Shown here in pieces: positions 22,455-33,897 of a stretch of 64,000 bases of DNA. The DNA comes from Primula veris. Taxonomy: Eukaryota; Streptophyta; Magnoliopsida; Ericales; Primulaceae. The stretch lies in NCBI GenBank assembly GCA_963682055.1, contig OY821742.1, forward strand, positions 26,135,060 through 26,199,059. The letters are read 5' to 3'. The translations under genes were made by a program, and so were the position numbers. The notes under the pieces were generated by a model. The model was given only the letters and a program-made list of their open reading frames with translations. It had not been told where the DNA came from and ran no database searches. Position 1 is the first letter of the stretch. Each line of letters starts with the position of its first letter.

Positions 22455-23010
22455 AGTATCTCGAAATGGTGGGCGTTGAAGAATTAAATATTTGCATGAA
22501 AAGAATTAGACTATAGAACATAAGAGAGAGATAAGAATATAAGAAAAAAGAAATGAGTGAGGCACTGAGATAATGAGAACATTTGAATCTCCAATCCGGC
22601 GACGATCTTACATAATTAAATGTTTTTGATGTGGCGATGGATAAGTCAACATCTCCAAAACCATGCACATCACTGCCTGTTGAAGAATCAAATGCTTGCA
22701 TGAAAAGAATAAGACTAGAGAATAGAAGAGAAAGATAAGAATATAAGAGAAAAGAGAGAAGTGAGAAGTGAGGAATTAAGATGAGATAGAGACAGATAGA
22801 GAGGTGGGAAAAGGTTATAGTTCTTTGACTATGAGAGGAAGGAGACAAAAACCAAAGGTAAATCTATATTTTCACAAGTTTTACCAATTTTTAAATTGCA
22901 AGGAACTAATTATGATCAATCTATTTCAAGCTCTCATCATAAAATTAAGTGCATCGCATTAAGCATGTATCTATTATGATGTATAACTGAATAATGCTAA
23001 ATGAGAAAGT
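22455..23010 (-). repeat. Two more copies of the unknown gene start (unit A)
   Basis: Minus strand. The larger copy (about 23,010-22,590) repeats the flank, CT-rich leader and ATG (22,701) of the 19.5-kb copy and opens MQAFDSSTGSDVHGFG, then DVDLSIATSKTF. A short third copy (22,560-22,455) repeats only leader and start, MQIFNSSTP. Together with 19,344-19,720 this makes three diverged copies of one gene start within 3.5 kb. copia-3 lies directly beyond. Confidence 0.6.
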
Positions 23011-23689
23011 TTTTATATATAACATGTTGGGTCGATCAGACGAACAATGAGAGAGACAGAAAATTAAAACCGAGCACACACTCTTTGATAATGGAGTTCA
23101 CCCAAATTGCCTAGATCTCCGGCCCGCTATACGTGACACTTAATATTATTATAATGAGGATTACAATCGTAATCTATCTCAATCACAAGTTATGATTCTC
23201 TCACAAATAGAACTCTCTCTTGAATATGTGATTGTGATGTGTAAAAGGTGTAATTAAATATACAAGATAGTAGGACATATATAGAATTCAAAGTGGCTTT
23301 TATTACAATTCCAAGCGATGCGGGATAATTAGAAAGCATGGCCAAAACTCATTTCGCTCCACAACTCAACAATCTCCCACTTGGAGTCAAATGTCAAGTG
23401 CTTCAAGAGAATTCTGATTATCCCCGACCACCGAACTCACTGTGCTCCTCCGGCAGAATGCTCCCATCGATATCCTTGTATAATAATTATTACTCTTCAG
23501 AGTTGCTCATTTTTCATGTAGCGGTGACCCTGAGCCTCAAGCTCGGAGTCCTACTGAGGTTGCACACAGCCTCAGTTTGTCGATTGTAACAGTCTTCGTT
23601 AGTATATCAACGGGGTTCTTAGCGCCCTCAATCTTTTCTAGTGCGAAGATTCCATCTTCTAGAACGTCCCGGATAAAATGGTAACGAAT

Positions 23690-26609
23690 TTATATGTGGT
23701 TGGTGCGTGAATGGAATACATGATTCTTAGCTAGCTGAACTGCACTTTGACTATCACAGTACAGAACTCCCTTGTCGGTTTTCTGACCGAGCTCCTTTAA
23801 GAAACCTTGCAACCAAATCATCTCTTCGCTTGCTTCCGTCACCGTGACGTACTCAGCCTCTGTGGTCGACAATGCAACAATCTCTTGTAACTTAGATGTC
23901 CAACTCACAGCAGTAGGTAAAAACACATCCCCTTGTGCTCTTTCGGCTGTCCAGATCACCGGCCATGTCAGCATCCACATAGCCGTGAAGGCCTTCCGAG
24001 GTCTTTCGGAAACATAATGCCAAATTCACTGTACCCGAGAGATATCTCATTATTCACTTCACAGCTTCCCAATGGTGCTTTCCTGGGTTACTCATGTAAC
24101 GACTGACAACTCCCACTGTATGGACAATGTCCAGTCTTGTACACACCATAGCGTACATCAAGCTATCAATTGTAGAAGCGTAGGGTATGTTCGACATACG
24201 AACATTTCCTTCCTCGTCTGAGGGTGATTGTTTCTTCGACAACCAAAAGTGTGCGGCTAGCGGTGAGCCTACAGCCTTGACATCACTCATGCTAAACCGT
24301 GCCAACACTTTCTTCACATATTCGGCTTCTGATAGAAACAAAAACCCATCCCTTCCTCGGGAAATCCTCATACCGAGGATCTGATTTGCGGCTCCCAAAT
24401 CTTTCATCTCAAACTGTTTCGCCAACTGTTGCTTCACCTTGTTAATCTCCACAAGGCTCGACCCGACAAGCAACATGTCATCTACGTACAAAAGTAGTAT
24501 GACGTACGAAGAGTTCTCGAATCTCTTCACGAAGCAGCAGTGATCACTATCACTTCTTTCGAACCTGGTATCCACCATGAAACTGTCAAACTTTTTATAC
24601 CACTGTCGTGGTGCTTGTTTTAGCCCGTACAAGCTCTTCCTCAGTTTGCCGACCAGTTTCTCTTTTCCCTTTTCGGCAAACCCTTCAGGTTGGAGCATGT
24701 AAATTTCTTCTTCAAGATCTTCATGGAGAAAGACAGTTTTCACATCTAACTGCTCAAGATGAAGATTCGCATTTACAACAATGCTCAACAATAGCCGAAT
24801 AGTCGTCAACTTTACGACTGGTGAAAAGTTCTCGGTGTAGTCAATTCCTGCCTTTTGCTAGAATCCTTTGACTACTAATCGTGCCTTATACCGTTTCGAG
24901 ACATCTTGTTCCTCCTTTAGTCGGAACACACATTTATTGCTCAGTGCCTTTTTCCCCTTGGGCAGTTCGGCTAACTGCCAAGTCACATTCTTCTCAAGTG
25001 ACTTCATCTCATCCTTCATCGCGAGCTCCCACTTGCTCGAGTCTTTCAGCTCCAGAGTTTCCTCTCTACTTTCGGGCTCGCCTGCATCATTGAGTAATAT
25101 GTAATGCAGGGAAGGAGAGTATCGAGCAGGAGGTCTCCTCTCGCGATGACCTCGACCCAATTCAGGTCGAGGAGTTTGAGGCAGCCCCTCGTCCTCTTCA
25201 GCATGTGCTGGTAGGTTGTTGAGCACCACTGGCTCATCTTCAATGTCATTTTCCAACTCCAACCTTGGAAACACATTCATGTCGACTATACTACTTTCCT
25301 CGGATGGGAGCACGTGTTCTTCCACCTCCACATTTTGTTGATCTTTGTACAAAATGCTTTCGTTGAAGATGACATCCTTACTGCGAATGATCCTCTTTGT
25401 TTGACCATCCCAAAAGCGATATCCAAACTCAGCTTCACCATACCTCACAAAGTAACACACTTTGGATTTCGAGTCAAGCTTGGTACGATCATTTATACCG
25501 ACATGGATATATGATAGACAACCGAACAATCGCAAGTGTTCATTAGAGATAGGCTCTCCTATCCACTCTTCTTCGGGAATTCTCTTTTCCAATGGCACTG
25601 AGGGTCCGCATTTAATGAGGTAAACCGCCGTGCTTACTGCATGTGCCCACAAGGATTTGGGCAACCCACTTTGCAGTCTCATACTCCTAGCATGCTCATT
25701 GATTGTTCGGTTCATTCTTTCGGCCATGCCATTCTGCTGTGGCGTTCTTCGGATGGTCTTCTCCATTTGAATGCCTTTCTGTGCACAGAACCCTACGAAC
25801 TTTGCATCAATCTACTCTCCGCCGTTATCGGACCTCAAACATTTGAGTTTATTCCCGGTCTCTAGTTCGACCATGGCCTTCCATTCTTGAAATTTCTTAA
25901 ACACCTTAGACTTGTGTTTCAAGAAATATACCCATGTTTTCCTCGTCGAATCATCGATGAAGGTCACATAGTACTGAGATCCTCCCAGTGAGGTTACTGG
26001 AGATGGTCCCCATACGTCTGAGTGGACCAGGTCTAGCTTCTCCTCCTTGGGAACTTTTCCACCTTTACGGAAGCTCACTTTCTTCTGCTTCCCGAAGATG
26101 CAACCTTCACACATGTCGAGGTTGACAGACTTCAAGCCCGGTAGCTTCCCATCTTTTGCTAACACTCTCATCCCCTTCTCACTTATGTGACCCAACCGTC
26201 GATGCCACAGTTCCAAACAGTTTTGCGACACAGCTGCCGTAATTATACACTTCTCATCGGTCGTCATGTACAGTGTACCGACCTTGCTCCCTCGGGCTAT
26301 CACCATAGCTCCTCGTAAAACTTTCCAAGCTCCATTGTTGAACGGAATGGAGTGTCTTTCTGCATCGAGTTGACCTACTGAGATCATATTCTTGGTCAAC
26401 CTCGGAACATGCCTCACTTTCGTTAGCTTCCATACTGACCCGCTCGGAATGCGAATTTTCACATCACCCATTCCAACAACATCCAATGCTTCTTCGTCGG
26501 CTAGATACACTTTACCAAAATTACCCGCAGTGTAATTTTGGAATAAATCCTTCTGAGGGGTTGTGTGAAATGATGCCCCAGAGTCTAGAATTCACGATTC
26601 TATATTTCT
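23690..26609 (-). pseudogene. copia-3 pol (protease, integrase, RT, RNase H)
   Basis: Same frame as gag for most of its length. Protease ILDSGASFH (just after a TGA where a W codon is expected, 26,595). Integrase: ELWHRRLGHISEKGM and CEGCIFGKQKKVSF (zinc-binding HHCC), then LVHSDVWGPSPV, LRSDNGGE with a stop directly after it, and TPQQNGMAERMNRT (DDE core). A chromodomain-free hinge is followed by RT: KKALSNKCVFRLK, LDVKTVFLHEDLEEEIYM, GLKQAPRQWYKKFD and LLLYVDDMLLVG (24,480). RNase H, with SWTSKLQEIVALSTTEAEY and LYCDSQSAVQLAKN (23,900-23,700), lies in a different frame after a break near 23,990-24,060. Typical Ty1/copia order; sequence flavour is Tork-like (tentative). Defective. Confidence 0.88.
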
Positions 26610-27473
26610 CTATTTGGATAGCAATAAGCAATCACCCGAATCCTCGTCGCTCGCAACATTAGCCACGTGATCACGGCTGGTACCCTTCTTCAGCTGCTTG
26701 CACTCATGATTGAAGTGCCCCATACCCTGGCAGTTATAGCATCGAAGATTCTTCTTACTTCGATCGCTATCTTTGCCGCCTCGGCTTTGCCCTCTTCTAC
26801 CTCGGGATTGTGAACGTCCTTTAACGTCCCATACCCTGGCCTTACCCCGGTCTCTTGAACCCACGTTCAAGGCTTCTCCATCATTTGAGCATTCACCCAT
26901 GTCTAATCTCCTGAGTTCCTCAGCGAGTATTTGATCTCGGATTCCGTTGTAAGTCAGTTTCTCCTTTCCAATTGAGTTACTAACAGCAGCTCGCATAAAT
27001 TCCCAACTGTTCGGTAAAGATGCTAGCAGTATAAGGGCTCTCACTTTGTCTTCAAAAGTTATCTCCACCGTATCCAACTGATTTACGGTATCAATGAACT
27101 TGTTCACGTGATTTGCGACAGGTGTGTCCTCAGCCATGCGTAGATTGAACTACTTACGCATGAGATGTACATTGTTGTTCGCGGATGGTTTCTCATACAT
27201 GTCGGTGAGTACATTCATCATCCCCATCGTCGTCGTCTCTCTTGCGACGTTATGTGTTACACTCCTAGATAGTGTTAGGCGGATCACTCCCAATACTTGT
27301 CGGTCTAAGAGTTTCCACGCCTCCTCGGTGGTCGTGGTCGGCCTTTCCTCAAGGAGAAGTGGCTGATGCATCTTTCTCATATAAAGGTAGTCCTCTATTT
27401 GCATTCTCCAGAATGCGAAGTCCTTCCCGTCGAACTTCTCGATCCCGTGTGCGGTTCTGTCTTCTTTCGCCAT
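26610..27473 (-). pseudogene. copia-3 gag
   Basis: Starts MAKEDRTAHGIEKFDGKDF at 27,473; the extra residues upstream would need a GTG. It has the FDGKDFAFWRMQIEDYL block, LARETTTMGMMNVLTDMYEK-type capsid text, a TAG between LMRK and FNLRMAE (27,138-27,149), LASLPNSWEFMRAAVS, and a CCHC zinc knuckle CYNCQGMGHFNHEC (26,740-26,700). A TAG ends it at SK-RNIES. Gag packages the RNA in virus-like particles. Two premature stops make it defective. Confidence 0.88.
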
Positions 27474-27861
27474 CGATATTCTGAGCTCTGATGCCACTTG
27501 TTGGGTCGATCAGGCGAACAATGAAAGAGACAGAAAATTAAAACCGAGAACACGCTATTTGATAACGGAGTTCATCTAAATTGGCTACGTCTCTGGGCCG
27601 CTACACGTGGCACTTAATATTATTATAATGAGGATTACAATCGTAATCTAGCTCAATCACAAGCTATGGTTCTCTCACAAATAGAACTCTCTCTTTACAA
27701 TATTCTCTCTTGAATATGTGATTGTGATGTGTAAAAGGTGTAATTAAATATACAAGATAGTAGGACATATATAGAACACAAAGTGGGTTTTATTACAATT
27801 TCAAGCGATGTGGGATAATTAGAAAACATGGCCAAAACTCATTTGGCTCCACAACTCAACA

Positions 27862-28215
27862 ATGCAAACATGTAGGCACTAACAAGTTACCATTTTAAAA
27901 AAAATATCATTAAACTAGTGTACGATTCCAGTAACCTTTAAAAGAAACTCTATTCTATTTTAAAAGAAAGGCAGATAATTATGAAGCTTGTTCACTTACA
28001 TCAGACATGAGAGATTTGCTTGAAATGAAATGAACAACGATCTTCCTAATTCTTCCACACATACTCCGGTGTAACTTCATACATCCTACTAAACATTTAG
28101 AACCAAATTAGTAGTTGAAAAAGAATAGACTTCTGAAAACCACCATATGAATTTTGATATGGTGAGTAACAGAAATTGGAGGAAATATGGTTTTCAATTT
28201 AGAAATTGTCTATTT
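27862..28215. other. Short stretch between copia-3 and copia-4, possible exon
   Basis: No TE recognised. On the minus strand an 89-bp segment, 28,088-28,000, is flanked by TTTAG and GTAAGTG and is open (GCMKLHRSMCGRIRKIVVHF and about nine more residues). It could be an exon of the gene these elements landed in. Unrecognised. Confidence 0.3.
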
Positions 28216-31200
28216 TGTTGGAAAACATGTTATAAACATAGGTGTTCCGAATGGTCAAGGGACCATCTTTGAGTCAATATTCGATGCGACAACTCAGAAT
28301 TTCTAAATCCGTACTCAAAGCATTTGAGTAGCTCGTGCGACGAGCTTCGTAACCCAATGCTGGAATGGGTGTGAATAATAATTGGCCTCGAAGGTTGCTA
28401 CTCGAAAGAGGAATAAAACCCAATGCTGGAAAATGGAAAAGGAGATGAGATTTAAACCATGAGGGTTATCCCACATTGTGAACTAATTAGTGATTTTCAT
28501 AATATAAATACAAGTCCATCCCATGTTGTTGTTAAACTATCATGTCCACATACCTATGAGTGTGTTAGTGTGTACCACACGCGCGTGCGCTCGCTCGAGT
28601 CTCGGGATGCAGGACGCGGGTTGGGGTTGGGGTTTGTCTCGGGTCTTGTACTAAACTGAAAAAGGAAGTTTTGTATATTTACAAGAGCAGTCCCTAAAGT
28701 TCCAGCAAGGTTGTAACTCCTGCAATAATGGAGGCAGATTCTGGGGGTGTAACTCCCATAATTGATTGACCACATTTAAGGCTGCGGTTTCAGAATTCTC
28801 TATAAGAGACAGCCTCCCCCTCTCATTCTACACTCCAATTCACACAACATAGCATAAACATCATACTAGAGAGAGAGAATCGCACTACCAACAGTTCGAT
28901 CTGTGGTTCGGTGCCGTTTTCACGCTAGCCACTCTGTGAGACGTTGTACCTTGGGAACAAAGTCCCAGAACCAGAAACACTAAGGTGGTGGTTCGGGAAA
29001 TATTGTTTAAGGAAAACTGCCCAGCAGTTGCCTCGTCTTTTTTCCTTTTCTGTATTTAAATTTCAGTACTTTTATTTTATGTATTTACATTTCTGTACTA
29101 TTTACATTCTATATTTTATTTTTCTGTACTGTTTTACTTTTTGTAATTTCAATTCAGTCCTTTCCAATTCTGTAATTTCCAATTCTGTAATTTAATTTCC
29201 AGTATTTACAGAAACAGTCCAGCAACTTAGTAATCATACTACTCTGCCTGGCAATTTCTTTCAATTGTTAAACAGTCCAGCAGTCTAGTAATTATACTAA
29301 TCTTTCTGACAGTTTTAAACAATTACAATTCAGTCCATCAGTTTAATAATTTATATTAAATCTGTCTGGAATTTAAATTAGTTTAATTTTAATCCTGTTG
29401 GGTCGGGAATTGTAATTTATATTCCAATTGTGAGAAATAAATTGTTATTTCCATTTAGTCCCTGTCTTTTCATTTATTTCTTTTCGATATAGTAAGAACC
29501 AACAATCTTAAACAATATTAGTTTTCTGGTTTTACTAAAATTCAAAAAGGGAAAAGACTTTTCTTTTTTATTTGTTTGTAGACGTCTCTGAGTTTATTCT
29601 TGCAAAATCATTGCTAGTTTACTAGAAATTGAAATTTGCGAATAGAATAACTCCGATTGGATTTTAATCGATTTATTATAAAAAAGTGTTCTTAGTGAAA
29701 TCAAAAGCAATTTGATTTTCACGCTAGAATCTCGTTTGTTGTTCATACGACGCCATTCTTTTGAGCAAAACTAATTAATTTATAATTAGTATTTGCAATT
29801 AAGAATATTAGTATTCTTTCGAGATGATGCTGGACAAGACTATATGCACCTGAGTGCTGTGGTCTCGGAAGTGAACCTGGTGGGGAGCAACCCAAAGGAA
29901 TGGTGGCTGGACACAGGCGCCCCTAGTCACATTTGTGCCAGCAAGTGGATGTTCAAGACATATACGGCTGTGGACAATGAGAGCTGCTTTATGGGGAACT
30001 CGACTGCTTCCAATGTGGAAGGGAAAGGAACCGTGCTGCTGAAGATGACATCTGGAAAGGAGCTAACACTGAAAGGCGTGCTCCATGTGCCAGAAATTCG
30101 CAAGAATCTGGTTTCCGGGTCTGTGATGGTGAACAAAGGGTTTAAACTTGTATTTGAATCTGCTAAAATTGTAATCAACTTAAATGGAATGTATGTAAAC
30201 CGTGGCTATATGACCAACGGCATGTTTAAATTAAATGTTGGGACTCCGGCCCCTAACGTCGAGTCCGCTAGTGGAAGTGCCGAGGCCGATGCCAGCAATA
30301 AGAATAATGTAATAATGAATGTTTCCCAAGGGGTCAATAAAAGTTCTTTTGCTTATTCCTGTAATTCATTTAATTTATGGCATGGTAGATTAGGTCATGT
30401 GAATTCTAATTCTATGAAGAAATTAATATCACTGAATCTACTACCTAATTTTGTATTTGATCAACAACATAAATGTGAGGTTTGTGTTGAGACAAAATTA
30501 ACAAAGTCTTCGTTTCAACATATCGAATGAAGTTCTGAACCTCTCGGTCTAATACACAGGGATGTATGCGACTTACAGTTTTTACAAACGCGAGGAGGGA
30601 AAAAGTATTTCATCACCTTTATAGATGACTGTTCTAGGTACTGTTATGTCTACTTAATGAGAAGTAAAGACGAAGCGCTAGAGAAATTCGCTCTTTATAA
30701 GACCGAAGTAGAAAATCAACTCAATAAACGGATTAAAATATTGAGAAGTGATAGAGGCGGTGAATACGAACCACCGTTTGCACAGATATGTGCAGAAAGT
30801 TGCATTATACATCAAACCACAGCCCCATACTCTCCGGAGCAGAATGGGGTTGCCGAGCGTAAGAATAGGGCGCTCAAGGAAATGATGAATGCTATGTTAA
30901 TAAGTTCTGGGTTACCCCAGAACATGTGGGGGGGAAGCGCTGCTTTCCGCCAACTATGTATTGAACAAGCTACCGCATAAGAAGCGTGATAAACCACCTT
31001 ATGAACTATGGAAAGGACATCGGCCGAGCTATAAAATCTTAAGGGTTTGGGGTTGTCTTATGAAGGTCCTAGTCTCGCTTCCTAAAAGAATGAGAATAGG
31101 GCCAAAGACGGTAGACTGTGTGTTCATAGGATATGCACACAACTGTAGTGCTTATCGTTTTCTCGTGCACAAGTCGGATAATCCCGATGTGCATGTAGAT

Positions 31201-33897
31201 ACTATCATCGAAGCTCAAGAAGCTTCTTTCTTCGAGGAGATCTTTCCCCGCAAGTCTTCCATAACTGTAGAGACTGAGGAGTCAAACAGTGAGGAAAATG
31301 TGGGGGCAAGTGAACCGTTGGAGGAAAAAGAAGAAGAGCCTCGACGTAGTAAAAGGGCTAGAAAGGAAACATCTTTCGGTCCAGATTTTGTAACCTTCAT
31401 GATAGAAGGCGAACCGGCGACATTCAAACAAGCAATGTCATCCCCGGAAGCCCAATATTGGGAGGAAGCGATCAACAATGAGGTTGAATCGATATTACAA
31501 AATCACACTTGTGAACTAGTGGATCTACCACCCGAGTGTAAGCCACTAGGACACAAGTGGATCTTCAAGAGGAAGAGAAAGGTCGATGGAACAATCGAAA
31601 AATACAAGGCGAGAGTTGTAGTGAAAGGTTTTAGACAAACCGAAGGTGTCGACTACTTCGACACGTATGCTCCTATCTCCAGGAAGACGTCAATCCGGAC
31701 AGTCATTGCTCTCGCGGCACTGTTCGATCTGGAAATACATCAAATGGATGTTAAAACGGCGTTCTTTAATGGTGAACTGGAAGAGGAAATTTACATGGAA
31801 TAACCGGAAGGGTTTGTGGTTCTAGGTAAAGTGCACAATGTGTGTAAACTTGTGAAGTCCTTATATAGACTTAAACAAGCACCTAAACAATGACACGAAA
31901 AATTTGATAGAGTGATGCTATCAAACGGTTTTCGGATAAACGAGTGTGACAAATGCGTCTATGTAAAAGGAAATGAAAAGGATTATATGGTAGTCTGCCT
32001 TTACGTAGATGACATGATTATAATAGGAAGTATTGATAATATCAACTCTACTAAGAAAATGTTGTCACACAAATTCGAGATGAAAGATTTGGGTGTCGCT
32101 GATGTAATACTTGGTATGAAAATTACCAAGACATCATACGGATATGAGCTATCTCAAACTCACTATGTCAAGCAGATGCTTGACAAATTTGATAAAGATA
32201 GTAGGGCTACATCCAGAACTCCGATAGAGATCTCAACCACCCTGAAAAAGAACTTTGGGGAGAGGGTGAGACAATTGGAATATTCTCGAATAATAGGCAG
32301 TCTGATGTACGTCATGAACTGTACTAGACCGGACATAGCCAACTCAGTGAGTAGACTGAGTAGGTACACCAGTAATCCTAATGAGGAACACTGGAAGGCT
32401 ATCATGAGACTTCTCAGATACATGAGGTTCACTGCCGACCGAGGGTTGCATTATACCAGATATCCAGCTGTACTGGAAGGGTATTCTGATGCAAACTGGA
32501 TCTCGGATTCTAACAGTACACGATCCACTAGCGGATATGTGTTCGTGTTGGGAGGAGCAGCTGTCTCGTGGAGATCATCCAAGCAGACCTGCATAGCCAG
32601 ATCAACTATGGAATCCGAGTTCATAGCGTTGGATCTAGCAACAGAAGAGGTTGACTGGCTGAGAAGCTTTCTGGAAGGAATTCCAATGTGGCCGAAACCT
32701 GTCCCAGCAATAAGCATGCACTGTGATAGTCAGTCAGCTATTGGACGGGCGCAGGATCATATGTATAATGGAAAGTCCCGACACATTCGTCGGAGACATA
32801 AATCCATAAGATAATTGCTAGCTAATGGTGTGGTGTCATTAGATTTTGTGAGATCTAAGGACAATATTGCGGATCCATTTACAAAAGGCTTGACTCAGGT
32901 AGGAGTTGAAGTTTCATCGAGGGGAATGGGGTTGAAGCCCATCAAACTGGAAACCTCCTCAGAGGCAACCCAACCCGAACTGGATTCTCCAGCGTCAGGT
33001 TCAATGGGAAAACCGAACTGTAGGGGTGACCGAACAAATCACTCAGGAACTTAAGCTCCCAACCCATTTCTAGGATGAAAGAGTGTTAGACCTAGACCAT
33101 TTAAAGGGTGAGCATGAGGCTCTTAATGAAAACAAGGATCTCGAAGATCGAGAAGGGTGAGTCAGGACACCCTTAACTTGAAATCACCTATAACGAGTGT
33201 GTATGGCCGATACTATGTGATGAGCCATGGGCTAAATCACTAGAGCGCTCCGTTGAAGTTTGCCAAGGCAGTCCACAGCCAAACATGGACAACAACCAAA
33301 TGGCTTAGTAAGTGGTGTAAAGAGGTCACTGTGTGAGTATTACCCTGGTATGCACAAACGCTAAAGGGTTCAAGGCTTTAAGGCTACCCAATAGTAGCAT
33401 ATCCGATCTTACTTCACTTTGGCAGGTTCAAGGCTCACGCCACCTGTCCTTATTCAGTGAAATCTTGTGGTTCTCTCTTATGCATTTTAGGGGCATTTTA
33501 ATTTTCACCAATTGCATTCATGTGGGGGATTGTTGGAAAACATGTTATAAATATGGGTGTTCCGAATGGTCAAGGGACCATCTTTGAGTCAATATTCGAT
33601 GCGACAACTCAAAATTTCTGAAGCCGTACTCAAAGCGTTTGAGTAGCTCGTGTGACGAGTTTCGCAACGGTATATCGCATGACCTATTCGGAGAATGGAT
33701 GTGAATGATAATTGGCCTCGAAGGTTGGAACTCGAAAGAGGAATAAAACCCAATGCTGAAAAATGGAAAAGGAGATGGGATTTAAACCATGAGGGTTATC
33801 CCACATTGTGAAATCATGAGTGATTTTCACAATATAAATACAAATCCATCACATGTAATTGTTAAACTATCATGTCCACATACCCATGAGTGTGTTA
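28216..33897 (+). mobile_element. copia-4, gag-less Ty1/copia element with truncated 3' LTR
   Basis: The 5' LTR spans 28,216-29,504 (1,289 bp; ends TGTTGG and CCAACA, with a TATA-like tctataagag at 28,799). A leader of 288 bp without a recognised primer site follows, then pol directly. The 3' LTR starts at 33,531 after a purine tract (tgtgggggat). It matches the 5' LTR, with one 27-bp difference near 33,672, only to 33,897, and then runs into a truncated gypsy LTR. There is no gag. The absence of gag plus a long LTR suggests a non-autonomous or internally deleted element. Confidence 0.88.
29793..33054 (+). pseudogene. copia-4 pol (protease, integrase, RT, RNase H)
   Basis: Protease EWWLDTGAPSHICASKW (DTG intact). 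Integrase HHCC block NLWHGRLGHVNSNSM and CEVCVETKLTKSSF; core ITFIDDCSRYCYVYL, LRSDRGGEYEPP and YSPEQNGVAERKNR. A +1 frameshift lies near 30,940, and the frame continues with YELWKGHRPSYKILRVWGC. RT: GHKWIFKRKRK, QMDVKTAFFNGELEEEIYM and [10 protein letters not shown] (32,015). RNase [36 protein letters not shown] and [12 protein letters not shown]; tail ADPFTKGL. Stops at 30,528, 31,801, about 31,892 and 32,812 all fit C-to-T or G-to-A changes of CGA, CAA, TGG and CAA codons. No ATG-led gag precedes it. Defective. Confidence 0.88.

Larger units (their letters stand above)
1..22819 (+). repeat. Unit A of a near-identical 41.2-kb-spaced direct duplication
   Basis: Every feature in this stretch recurs in the same order and orientation at 41,204-64,000. 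The offset is 41,203 at the left end. It changes to 41,233 after a longer GAA run in unit B, 41,224 after a shorter TTTAA run, 41,184 after a shorter TA run, 41,185 after one extra A, and 41,181 after a second TA run. I noticed about 20 substitutions by eye, so identity is near 99.9 percent. The unit runs off the left edge of the window. The right boundary lies somewhere between 22,819 and 41,203. A tandem duplication and an assembly artefact (two haplotypes joined) both fit. Confidence 0.95.
23025..27861 (-). mobile_element. copia-3, near-complete Ty1/copia element
   Basis: The 5' LTR is 27,499-27,861 (363 bp) and the 3' LTR 23,025-23,371 (347 bp). On the minus strand both run TGTTGAG to CCAACA. 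They differ by a 16-bp indel and scattered substitutions, so the insertion is not recent. A primer site TGGCATCAGAGC (close to the initiator-Met tRNA complement) starts at 27,496, two bases inside the 5' LTR. A polypurine stretch (minus-strand AAGTGGGAGA) abuts the 3' LTR. The gag-pol frame is continuous apart from point stops and one late frameshift. Flanks are taaca at the left and atgca at the right, so a clear 5-bp target duplication is not resolved. Confidence 0.9.

Noticed and set aside
23025..27861. copia-3 as an intact, active element
   Set aside because: Stops in gag, after protease start and in integrase, a late frameshift, and LTRs that differ by an indel and substitutions.
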